A stretch of 64,000 bases of DNA from Tetracentron sinense (taxonomy: Eukaryota; Streptophyta; Magnoliopsida; Trochodendrales; Trochodendraceae), in the NCBI GenBank assembly GCA_015143295.1, contig JABCRI010001343.1, forward strand, positions 1,302,001 through 1,366,000, read 5' to 3'. Under the pieces are notes generated by a model, which was not told the DNA's origin, made no database searches, and worked only from the letters and a program-made list of their open reading frames with translations. Made by a program: the position numbers and the translations under genes. Of this stretch, positions 25,001-37,538 are shown one piece after another (position 1 is the stretch's first letter; every line of letters starts with the position of its first letter).

Positions 25001-28000
25001 ATATTAGGTTGGTAGTAAATGTAGGAAAAAAATTGCTAAAACATGATAATTAATTTTTGATCTTTCGGCACTGGCCCAGCCCGGTCCTAGCCAATCCTAG
25101 CCCTTGAGGGTAGGGCTTGGGCTTAGCATGCCCAGGCCCTTTGAGGGCTAGGGCCTCACCACGGTGAATTAGGGTCGGGCCCGGTATGACCTAGGCCCTA
25201 GCCTGGCCCTTTGACAGTCCTACGAACTCCCAATCATTAAGGTTGCACCTCAACCTAGGAGACCAAACCGCAACACCCTAACTCCAATCCAAATATGACA
25301 AAACCACACCAGGTTTATCTAATGCTAGAACAACAAAGGTTACCGGTCTTGTTTCAAAGTAGATTGACCAAACCACAGATCATCCCAAAAACATACTTCA
25401 TCCCCTTTCCCCACTCAAATCACCCCACTTTCAAGATAGCTTTCCACAACCCAGTCCCATGAGGGCCAATCACCGCTCTAGACTCCTATCCGTTTCTTTA
25501 ACCATGCCTAACCACAATAACCTTCCTCCACAGGCTCTCGCTCTTCTCCCCAAATCTCCAAAGTCATTTGCCTAATAACGCCTTGTTCACCATCACCAAG
25601 GATTTTACATTTAAACCACCACCAGATCTCCAATCAATCAAATGATAGTTCTTGGTTTCAATCTTTTCATTCCACGGAAATTCTCTGAATCCTCTCACGC
25701 CTAACCGCAACGGAACCTGAAATGGCCACAAGAGATAGAAAATACATTAGAGACTACTAAGGGTGCTATGAAAAGGGTAAAATTCCCTCCTTTTGGCAAA
25801 TAATGAGATTTCCACCCTTAATGGTTCGGGTCTTGGGAGAGATCGCCATGGTCTCAATTCAGCTCCTCCCGGGCTTACCCGATGCACGTGGTTTGCGGGT
25901 GATTGTGTGCACCCGAAAGGGATTAGTCCTTCCTTGTCAAGGTTGGGACACCCTTTGTTACCAAAAAAAAAAGACTCTTGGAGAACCTTTCCAACACTGG
26001 GTCCCAAACCAATTTAGCCTCGAACCGTGCCCTACGAGGAAGACCCAAATAAGATGGAAGGAACCCAAAATTATACCCTAAACATGCCGCCAATTTAACC
26101 AAACTAGACATCTCCAACTCCAAAAATTTGGCTTTTAGAAAATTTGATTTTCAAGCCCGATACGCCTCGAAACACCGAAAGAGACAACAGAGATGGACCA
26201 ACTGTCTACTTGATGAAACATAGACTATCAAGGTATCATATGCGTAGAATATCAAGTATCATTAGCGAACTGCAGATGCAAGATGGTTAAACTCAAACTC
26301 CTTGCACAAAACCCTTCCCAAGATGTACCTACATCTTTGTTAATCATCCTACTGAGCACCTTGGTAAACATAATGAAGAGAAAGGATGAAAGGGGGTCCC
26401 CCTAGTGTAGACCTCTAGAACTCTGGAAATATCCACCTAAACAGACATTAACCAGGACCAAGAAGGATACCTACGGAAAGCAAGACCTCATCCAATTCCT
26501 CCACTTAACTCTAAACCTCATTTTGCCCAAGATGTAATCATACTATCATAGAAATCCCAATTAACATGATTATAGGCCTTTCCATGTCTATCTTACACAA
26601 AATGCCTAGAAGACCAGATCTGAATCTATCCGCAACACATTCATTAGCAATTAAGATCACATCCAAAATTTGCATGCCACCAACAAAAGCTCTTTAAGGA
26701 GAGGAGATAATGGAACCCATAAACTACCTTTAGCCTAGCAGCTAGAACTTTAAACAAAATCTTGAAAACACTTCCTAACAAACTAATAGGCCAGAAGTCT
26801 TTTAAATCCAACACGCAAAGGATTTAGGGATGAGGGTAATGAAAATGTTGTTTAAAACTCTATCAAAGGAGCTAGTGGAATGAAATTCCTGAAAAACTCG
26901 AAGAAAATCAGATTTGATGAAAGGCCAGTATCTCTTATAAAATTCAATAGAGAAAAAATCAGGTCTTGATGCTTTATTACCCACAATACCTTTAACCACC
27001 CTTAGAACTTATTCTTTCTCAAAAAATCTCTCAAGGCTATCCCTTTGCTCCTCCAAGATGCTATCAAAACGAAAAAAAATCCCATCCTGTTTCGGCCTAT
27101 AACCTTGATTTTCCTTTTAAATGTTCATAAAAGAGAATAGACTCCTAATCTCCTTCTCACTATACTTCTAAACCTCACCCACCTTAAGCATGGACATAAA
27201 ATTTTCTAACTTTGATTCACAACTTTGTGAAAGAAGTTAGTATTCCAATCACCTTCCTTAATTCTTAATTTTTACCTCCAACTAATTTCTTTGTAATTCA
27301 AAAGATGGAGAAACTCCTTAAAATTATCTCTTTAGTTACTATCATCAACAGAAAGACGTCTCTACCCCTCTATCAGGTCAAAATCTTCAATAGCCTTAAG
27401 AATCCTGTTCTTTTTCTCAACAATGCAACCAAACACTTCTCTGCTCCAATATGGAAGCCTAAACTTAACCGCTTTCAATTTAAGGCCAAAGATGGTGGGA
27501 TGTCCCCAGAAAGAGGAAACTTTCCAAACCTCCTCCACCACTGAAAGGAAATTGGGATGCTCAAACCACATGTTTTCGAACTTTAATGGCCTAGCACCTC
27601 CCCCCTGCTTTCCAACTCCAAGCATATTAGGATATGATTTGAGGAAGGTCTAAGAAGAGCAAGAAGATTATCAATTTATCATTAGGGACCGTCCCCAACA
27701 ATTACACACCAAGAAACGATCTACCTTACTTAAAACAGGGATGCCTGAAAGTTAATACCAAATGAATCTAGCACCTTTGAGGGAATAATCCAAGAGACCA
27801 TGACAACAGATAAATTGATCAAATTCTCTCATCAAATTCTCTCATATTCCGAGATATTGGTCCCTCCATCGATTTTCATGAGAAAATCTTACACAATTAA
27901 AATCCCCCCAATACACCACGGGACGGTCCACCTAACACCCAAATGATACATCATCTAGCTCCTGCAAAACAAATTGAAACTCTAACGATCCAACTGGACC

Positions 28001-31000
28001 GTCAACCCCCAAACGCCCAAACAAAGACATCAAAGACAAATCTACAAAGAATAGAAAGCGAGAAGGCTCCTCTTTCACACTTAGTGACCTCCACCAAGGA
28101 TCTATCCCTTACTATCAAAATGTCTCTTGCAGCCCCTAAAGAGGGCACTGCTAACCAATTCGAACAAAGAGTACCCCAAATCCCCTTAACTAACTCATCA
28201 TTCAAGGAACCTAATTTAGTTTCCAGCAAACAAAGGATTGAAGGCCTTCTGCTTCCTATTAAATCCTGGGACCTAATTTAGTTTCTTGCAAACAAAGGAT
28301 TGAAGGCCTTCTGCTTCTCATTAAATCCTTAATAGAAAGCCTTTTGGCACTATGACCCAAACCTTAACATTCCATGAGATAATATGAAACACCATTAATT
28401 ACCACAATAAACACCCCTCAATTACCTACTACTTCTCCTAGCTCTTTTCCCAACTCACCCCATTTGAAAATTTCTTCAACTCATTTGACAACTTCCTACA
28501 ATTCGTGGAATCAACCTTCTCTTCCCCAAGGGTCGCACTCCCGTTTTGGCTTTTGGCTTTCTAGAGACTGGAATAAACTCTAACCTTAGCCTCATTACTT
28601 GTATAGAAATTTTCCAAAATCCTCAATTTTCTTTTAACACCCACTAATTCCTCCTCACTTCCACCCTCAATTAGAGCACTCCCTCTACCACGTCCTGATG
28701 GAAAACCTTTCCCTTATTGAAGGACAAGCAATTTTGTACAAGGGTGAAGGGATCTACACAGGACCGTGAAACTCCTCAAGGAGAATCAAAACTAGCCACC
28801 AACACATCCAGCCCTGAGATCCTACCTGGTTCCAAATTGGACTGCAATATCAAGGCTAATTTGGGCAGCATTAAAAAAATTCCTGGCTCCGCCCCTGAAC
28901 TTAGATTTCAATTTTCATCTCTTGTCCCAAATCCCAACTACCACCACTTCTACTATCGTCGCTTCCACTATCACCTATGTCGCACCACCACCACTATCAT
29001 TGCCGCCACCACCACCATGTCTGTTTGCCATCACTTTAACCACTGCCACCTCCTCCACCATCTGAACATAATGGAATTTTATGTTTTCATGCTATAATCT
29101 GGTATATGGTTCCTGGAAGTTTATGTGCTTTAAGTGCATTTCTCTTTCATGATGAAGTTGAAGTTCCAGTGGATTTCTTAGAGTAGGGTTTTAGGTTTAG
29201 AAGAAGGGAGAAGAAGAAGAAAGTGAGGAAAAAGTTAAGAGAGTATGACCCACCTCTCTCATAATCTATTAAAGTAAAAAAAAAAAAGGGTTTCCCCTAA
29301 TTACAAGAAATTAAAAGAAAGCCCCTCATTACACATGCTTATTATTCTACATTCCCCCTATGTAGATATTACAAATGCCTAGCTTGCCAACAATCTTAGT
29401 AAACTGAGTATGACCAAGACCCTTGGTCAAAATATCAGCAAGTTGGTCACCAGTCTTCACAAATGGAGTACAGATGAGACCTGTCTTCAACTGTTCCTTG
29501 ATGAAGTGTCTGTCCACCTCAATGTGTTTAGTTCTGTCGTGTTGAACCGGATTGTGAGCAATGCTTATTGCCGCCTTATTGTCACAATACAACTTCATAG
29601 GACCCTGAATAGGGAGCTTTAGGTCAATCAAGAAAATGCAAAGCCACAAAATCTCACATAATCCATGAGCCATCAACCGGAACTCAACCTCTACACTAGA
29701 TCTAGCCACTACAGACTGTTTCTTACTTCTCCATGTGACTAGATTACCACCGACAAACGTACAGTAACCAGAAGTGAAGCGCCTATCTGAAATAGATCCA
29801 GCCCAGTCTGCATCAGTGAAAGCCTCAATCTGCAGGTTACCGGTACGGGCATACAATAGCCCTTGTCCTGGAACTGACTTAAGAAACCTCAGAATCCTGT
29901 ACACCGCATCCAAGTGAATTGAGGTAAGAGCATGCATGAACTAGCTCATCACACTGACGGCATACGCAATATCAAGACGAGTAAGTGAGAGATATATCAA
30001 TCTTCCTACAAGTCTCTGATATCCTTCAATCACCTTCTCACCATTGGCTTCACCAAGCTTATGGTTTGGGTCAATGGGAGTGTCACAAGACTTACAGCCC
30101 ATCATACCAGTCATGTAGGAGGTCCAGGACATATTTGCACTGCGAATAAAGATACCTTTTATGGACTTGGAAACCTCAATACCCAAGAAATATCTCAACT
30201 TGCCTAGATCCTTGATTTCAAATTCCTTTGCAAGTAGGCCTTTCAACTTCTTCATCTCACCTTGGTCATCTCCAGTCAGCACAATGTCATCTATATAAAC
30301 AATGAGTGCAGTCACCTTCTTATCATTGTGCTTGATAAACAAGGTATGATCAGCTTGGCTTTGTTTGTAACCATCTTTAATCATGACTAGGCGAAACCTT
30401 TCAAACCAACCTCTAGGGGACTGCTTAAGCCCATACAAGGCCTTCTTCGGTTTACACACCTTCCCCTCAGCTACAAGACACTTGAGCCCAGGAGGAGGTT
30501 TCATGTACACTTCTTCTTCCAAGTCATCATGGAGAAATGCATTCTTCACATCTAATTGCATAAGTGGCCAATCCAGGTTGGCTGCAAGAGATAAGAGAAC
30601 TCTTGTTAAGTTCATCTTTGCTACAGGAGCAAACGTCTCCAGGTAGTCTATTCCAAATGTCTACGTATACCCTCTTGCAACGAGTCTGGCTTTGTATCTT
30701 TCCATTGACCCATCAGACTTATGCTTTACAGTGAACACCCATTTGCACCCCACTGGAACTTTGCCTCTTGGTAAATCGACCATCTCCCATGTCTCATTCT
30801 TTTCGAGAGCCTGCATCTCTACTTCTATTGCTTTTTAGATTCTGACTTAGAAAGAGCATCTGCAACACTGCTAGGAATAGACACAGAAGACAAAGCCATG
30901 ACAAAGGTACGATACGAGGGAAATAGAGAATCATAAGACACAAAGTTGGCAATAGGGTGTTGAGTACAAGAGCGAACACCTTTCCTATGAGCAATAGGAA

Positions 31001-34000
31001 GGTTAGAATCAATAAGGGAGATATGGATATTGCCTGAATCTAAGGAGGATTCATGGCGGGACATATGAGGGTCTACTTTGTAAGTATCTGTCATCCAAAC
31101 CCCACGATTTGGATTCCTGGAGAAAACCTACACATCGCTTTGTTTTCCTCCATCTACATTTTTCTTTTCTTCATCTATGCTTTCATCCTTTTTTCCATTA
31201 CCAATTGCCATAAAATCTCCTGGATCAATAGAAATAGGTAAAGGAGAAGGAGACATTTCTTCAACACCAATGGTCTCCCCCTGAAGAGAAGTCTCCGTCG
31301 CAGAATAAAAAGGGGTGGATTCAAAAAATGTAACATCCATAGACACAAGGCACCGTCCGGAAGGGGGATGGTAACACTTGAGAGCCTTCGGATCAAGTTT
31401 GGTATGCTTCGATTTGTCAATATGCACAAAACACGAACACCGAAAGATTTTGGGTGGAAGAGGAAACAAGGAGGGAGATGGAGAGAGGATATCAATAGGA
31501 CTTTTGAAACCCAAAATTCGAGTGGGCATGCGAATCATAAGATAGGAAGCAATCTGAAGTGCATCGGACCAAAAACGTTTAGGAACATTCATGCCAACCA
31601 AAAGGGCACGAGTAATTTCCAACAGGTGACGGTTCTTCCTTTCAGCAACACCATTTTGTTGTGGAGTACTAACACAAGTAGTCTAGTGGATAATCCCACG
31701 ATCACGGAAGTATGAGGAGAGAGTAATAGACAGATACTCTCCTCCATTATCAGAACGAAGAATTTTTATCTTAACATCAAACTAGGTTTCAATCATTTTA
31801 TGAAAATGTTGAAATATAGAGCAAACATCACTCTTCTGTTTCAGCAAGTAAACCCACATTACTCTAGAGAAATCATCAACAAATGTGACAAAGTAACGAA
31901 AACCACGAGCGGAAGTAATAGGAGCAGGACCCCACACATCAAAATGAACAATAGAAAAAGATGAGTTACTTCTATTACCATGAGCAGGATACGAAGAGTG
32001 ACATTTTTTTGCAAATACACAAGTTTCACATTGAAGATCCGACATAGAAACAGAAACAAAATACTGAGGAAACAGTTTCTTAAACACAAAAAAGGATGGG
32101 TGGCCCAAACGGCTATGCCACTGCAACAACTGTAAAATGTTGCAATCACGACTACTACTACTGGTAGACCCATCACGAACTTGCTGAACAGAAGAAGCCA
32201 CCGGTGAGGAACTATCCAACAAGTACAATCCCCTCTCCTCATAGCCTCTACCAATCGTTCGCCTCGTCGCCAAGTCCTGAAAGACACGGTGAGAGGTAAA
32301 AAAGTGACACTACAATTCAAGGACTTGATTAGGTGACTCACAGACAAAAGGTTTAAAGCAACATTAGGAACATGAAGAACAAATGATAAATGCATAAAGG
32401 GGGTAGCAGAGATTCTCCCTTATCAGCAATGAAAGAATAAGAGTCATCAGTGATTCTAACTTTGTCCCTATCAGAGCAAATATGATAGGATGCAAACAAC
32501 GAGGACATACCATTCATGTGATCCGAGACCCCGAATCAATAATCCAGGAGCGAGTAGATGTGGAGACAGAGGCACTGAAAGCCGAAGCGGATGTACCTGA
32601 ATGAGCAAACGAGGACGAGGAAGATAGACTTGACTGTTCCAACTGACCCATATAGCGCCAGAATGTCCATATCTCAGCACGGGAAAGGCTAAGTCTGTCA
32701 GAAGATGGCAACACACCAGACGTAAGAGCAGGAGCTGGATCAGAGGCAACGGAGTGAGCGCTAGATCCACCACCACGGCCACTACGACCTCCACCTCCCT
32801 GCTGTGGGCGACCATGAAGGTCCCAACAAGTCTCACGGGTGTGTCGAGTGCGACCATAGTGGTCACACTTCAGCCGATCCCTCTCATCACCTACGGTTCT
32901 GGACCTACCCCTTCCCCTGCTTCCTCAAAAGCTATCACGGCCTCCCCGCTGTGACCATGAAGAAAGAGCAGCCCGCTCTAGAGAAGGTTGCATGTTAGTC
33001 CGGCGACGCTCCTCCCTGTGGAGAATGGAATATGCTTCAGTAATGGACGGAAGAGGGTTCTTCCCTAAAATCTGAACACGGATTTGCTTATACTCGGGGT
33101 TGAGACCAGCCAACAACTCGTAGACCCTGTGTTCATCAACATACTTCTTAAATCCGACGGCATCTTCAGTGCACTTTGTCGTATACATATAAAACATGTC
33201 AAATTCTTCCCACAGATGGCAAAGAGTAGAGTAGTACGTGGCCAGAGAAGTATCACCCTATCTCAGTTGCCCAATACACTGGTACAACTCATAGGATCTA
33301 GCATGGGTGCCCCCCTCAGAGTACGTCTGCTTCACAGCATCCCATATCTCTTGGGCCGTGGAGAGAAGGATATATCCATGGCTAAGATCCGGAATCATGG
33401 AGTGAAGAAGCCATGACATGACGGTGGCGTTCTCGGCTTGCCATTTAGGGAAAGTAGGATCAATAGCCGGAGGCTTCGTACTCTTGCCATTTATGTACTC
33501 CGCCTTACCCTTCCCTGTGATGAACAACATGGCCGACTGAGACCATGGAAGATAATTGTTGCCATTCAACTTTACAGTAGTGATTTGAAGGCTAGGGGAG
33601 TCACCATGCCCCAAATGCAAGTAACTATCAGCAGAAGCTGGAGCCCGGGAAGATTGAGTAACTTGTGTCAGCTACGAACTGATTTGCACAAATCCAGCCT
33701 CTAAACACCCTCCTAGCAGGTACCACAGGGTTCTAAAACCCAAACGAACAACCACCAATGGTCCAACGACCAAAAACCACTTCAAAAATACTCAAACATC
33801 TTAAAGGCACCCAAACTTTTTCATATAGCATTCATAATCCATTAAACTACCTCCACAAAGGTTAGAATGCGAAAAAGCAGAGAAAACACCCAAAAACAGC
33901 CTCTGCCGGAAAAAACTAGCAGAGAAAAACGTTCGTCGGAGCTCCGGTGAGGTTCTGGTCGCCAGGAAACCGGTGCCAAGGGGACCGGAAATTTGAGGGG

Positions 34001-34724
34001 GATCTTTTAGTACCAATATCCCCAAGTTAACTCCCCCCTACATGGAGAATAAGCAACTAGTTCGAAGGAGAAATTTTTGGATTTTTTTTTCAAAAAAATT
34101 CTCAAAAACTCACTTAAAAGCTCCAATAAATCTTGAAAAAATCATCATAATTCTTCTAATTTGTAGATCTACTAGATCCAAGAAGAAAATACATGAAAAA
34201 AATACCTTGGATGACGTCATACTAACGTATCATCATGATAGTCGTACGGCTGCTGACATCAGTTGTTGTCAGAGATACCACCGGCAAGATTATTCACCTT
34301 CTTGCTCTTCCTTTGTGCTCTGATACCAAGTGGATTTCTTACAGTAGGGTTTTAGGTTTAGAAGAAGGGAGAAGAATAAGAAAGTGAGGAAAAAGTTAAG
34401 AGAGTATGACCCACCTCTCTCTCATAATCTATTAAAGTAAAGAAAAGACGGGTTTCCCCTAATTACAAGAAAGCCCCTCATTACACATGCTTATTATTCT
34501 ATAGTTCCCTCTGGTTGAACCTGTGGAAGTCACAATGCTTTGTTATTCATTGAGCTTTTTCTTTTTTAAAAGTTCAAGTGAACCAAAGATGTCAATACAT
34601 GTTACCAAGAAAGGTGTTATTTAGTAACTAGTTGCCTAATCAACATTGTGCAGCCTTTATGTTGGTTAGTGCCTCAGCTAAGCATGCCCGAGTTTTTGTT
34701 ACAGTTAGGATCAATGATCCTGAA

Positions 34725-34764
<40 letters not shown>

Positions 34765-37507
34765 GCTAAGGGCAGCTCAAGCTCAGCCCAAAATTTACTT
34801 CGGGCCTACATTCGAGTTCAAACTCAGCCCAGCCAAAAGTTGCTTAGTTAAGCATGCCCGAGTTTTTGTTGCCGACTTGCTGTTATAATCGGTCATCCTG
34901 AATCTCATATAATATATCAATATATATATATATATATATATAATATTTAATTCAGGCCAAGATGAATTCGGGTTGAGCTAAGGGCGGCCCAAGCTTAGAC
35001 CAAAATTTACTTTGGGCCTACATTCTAGTCCAAACTCAGCCCAACCCAAAGTAAGGAAGGCTCAGCCGACTCAAACTTCGGGCCGAACAATCGGGCTTCA
35101 GGCCAGCCCAACCCAATTGCCACCCCTACTCTCGGTTAGAGGTGGAGTGGGTCTTCACACTCTCCTTTTTGAGTTTCTTATCGGGTTGGCAACTGACGAC
35201 ACTAGTAAGTGCAAGGAAGCAATCTGAACTATTTTGCCTGGAGCTATCTCGTGGTCTATTTGGAAAGAGAGGAATAGTCACGTCTTTAACAATTCATCTT
35301 CAAAGTTCAAACACTTGGATCTTAGATCATACTCGGCACTTGATTGTGGAATGGGTTTCACTCGGTCAATTGAGGGCAAGAGTGGGGTGATATTTTGCTA
35401 TAAGGAGTTAGCTTCTGAACATGTTACTTGCTTTATGTGTTATGTTTTATCTTACACTTTTATTCCGTTTTTGCTTTTCAGTTTATTTCCTTTTTGCTTT
35501 TCAGCTTGTAACTATAATGATCTATTAATATATTTGATATTTACCGATCAAAAAATATATCAGAATCCGTATCTGATAAAAGGACGGTAAAATTACTATT
35601 GAAATTTGCTCCACCAGATACCTATTCGAATAATTATCCGAGTAAATGAATTCGAATACGGATAATATATGTATTCGTTGGCACCCCTAGCAGCAAGCTT
35701 TTTAAATTTAGATGACGAGTGAGGCAATAAAGAGGGTCCCACTTGATAGTAAGAAGGCGGTAAAACCATATTAGCTTGCAAAATGACCTCCCCACCCTCT
35801 AGCACCACACCCAAGAGTGGGGATGATGGTATAGAAGTCTCAATAACCAATTAGCAAATACCTGTATAATACATTTAGGGGGGGTCGTTGTTTAAAACAG
35901 CGTACTTCTGCCATATTATATATGATACGCATATCGTTGTATAATACACGTTTAATACACGAATTCCGTATAAAACGCGTATAATCCCATATTTTTGTCA
36001 TACTTTTACCATGTTAAACGCATGTTTTGTATTAAATGATTATATTAGTTAGTATCATGATTCCTATTTATTTATAATTATTGATTATTTTTTAGTTTTT
36101 TTTGTACTTTTGTAGTGTTTTTTCAGTATAACACCCATGCTTTCCGCATGGATCATTGTCGTATTATACCCATACTCATACTTGGTAACTATATCAACTG
36201 ATTTCCCAAATTCCCATTAGATGGAAGAGGTGAGGCTTGAGAAGGATCAGAAGAGGATGGTCCATAACCAAAATTGGAAGGGTATAAGACTCCTTTGATA
36301 CAACACACAAACGTTGACAGTAAGCTTTCCTCTTCTGTCTAAGACATAATAATCTTGAAAAAAATGCAATGCTCGATGGAGCAGAAATAGGCATCCCAAA
36401 AAATAGGAGTTGCTTTCCCACCCCCAATGGTATTTCCTCTACCAAACTAAGATCCTTCCCTTGACACCCTGTGCCACTTTTGTAGTTGACCTAACTAACA
36501 ATCCATCCATTCTAATATAGGGATGGGAACCTCAGTTTTGAAATTCAAATCCTCCTCCTACAAACGGACGACATGGAACACACCGGAAAATCACTCTTCA
36601 TCCAGCAGAATATGAACTATGGGAATGAGGCGCTCTTCATCGGGAATATTGATCACTCGCAGAATACCTGCGAGGCTGGTAACGGTCACTCTAATTCAAG
36701 CCTCCCCGGAGATTTGATAAAGAGGAGGTAACATGGCTAATATCCCAATATCCCGTAGAATACAGCACATCTCCCCAATCCTTTCCATTCAAACACTTCA
36801 ATTTTCCACAGATGATAAGGTAGACCATGCAAACCTAACCAAAAACTTGAACTGAGGCAACCGGAGTGGACACATGTACAGGATTTCCATCATTGGTTAA
36901 AAATCAATAATCCCAAATCTGAAAGGGGCCAAGGGTTGCTAGAACAAAGATTTATAAAAGTATCAAAGTGTTTAACGCTGATAAGGCCATTATTCACTTC
37001 CAAATGATAGAGGAATGTGCATTCATCCCTAGGAAAGAGATTCTTGATCACGTTCTCTCTAGCTTCTCAGTTGTCCGACGAGTTTACAAAGACACAAATC
37101 AAATTCGAATTCCACCATACCGCAGGGGCAGCCTGATTGGAACCAAAAATTGAGGAAAAATCGGTATCGAGGAAACAATCTTCGGAGACACTTGTGTGAC
37201 GGAAGTAGGCGGTTACACAGAGTTGAGAAAGACTTGATGTTGAGTTGGAAGAGGTTTGCGGGGGTGAATTATCTCAACGCTTCTACGACACTCCGCCAAC
37301 CATATTTCAAATGACCCTCCCATATTATGATCTATCTGCTTTTACCACCATATTTCGGGAAAGTTCTCGAGGAGATGAAAGCTCCTTTAGAATTGCAATT
37401 GTGTTCCAACTTCCAAGAGCAGAGCACTAAAAGAGCCCAGATGCCGAACAACCGTATAATTATCATCTGAAGACCGAAAGCAATTTGAGATAAAGCTAAA
37501 CCACCCC

Positions 37508-37538
<31 letters not shown>

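Larger units (their letters stand above)
25240..28700 (-). pseudogene. L1-type LINE ORF2 (endonuclease and RT, broken)
   Basis: Read right to left, pieces follow L1 ORF2 order. The endonuclease lies around 28330-28002 ([10 protein letters not shown], then [12 protein letters not shown]). [19 protein letters not shown] linker is at 27625-27362. Reverse transcriptase starts at 26999 ([19 protein letters not shown], then [11 protein letters not shown]). Weaker RT continues to about 25930, where the FADD catalytic box reads YAYD. A C-terminal ALLGK/LWRFGE segment lies near 25520-25600. There are many stops, and the zinc-finger 3' end is missing. A SINE-like insertion interrupts it at about 25775-25977. 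ORF1 remnants on the same strand at 35690-37600 suggest one L1 later split by the Copia element. Confidence 0.75.
29168..34503 (-). mobile_element. Ty1/Copia retrotransposon, full length, decayed
   Basis: Near-identical LTRs of 173-184 bp lie at 29168-29351 and 34329-34503. A perfect 5-bp duplication GTTCC flanks it (29163-29167 and 34504-34508) if the LTR is taken to end in ACT rather than CA. On the minus strand a primer-binding site adjoins the right LTR and a purine-rich tract (ATAGGGGGAA, 29352-29363) the left one. Internal order is gag, protease, integrase, RT, RNase H, the Copia order. Close LTR similarity suggests a fairly young insertion despite broken frames. Confidence 0.9.

Noticed and set aside
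28717..29097. 126-residue plus-strand frame with CCA repeats
   Set aside because: Low-complexity composition, no domain, and it lies in decayed L1 sequence of opposite orientation.
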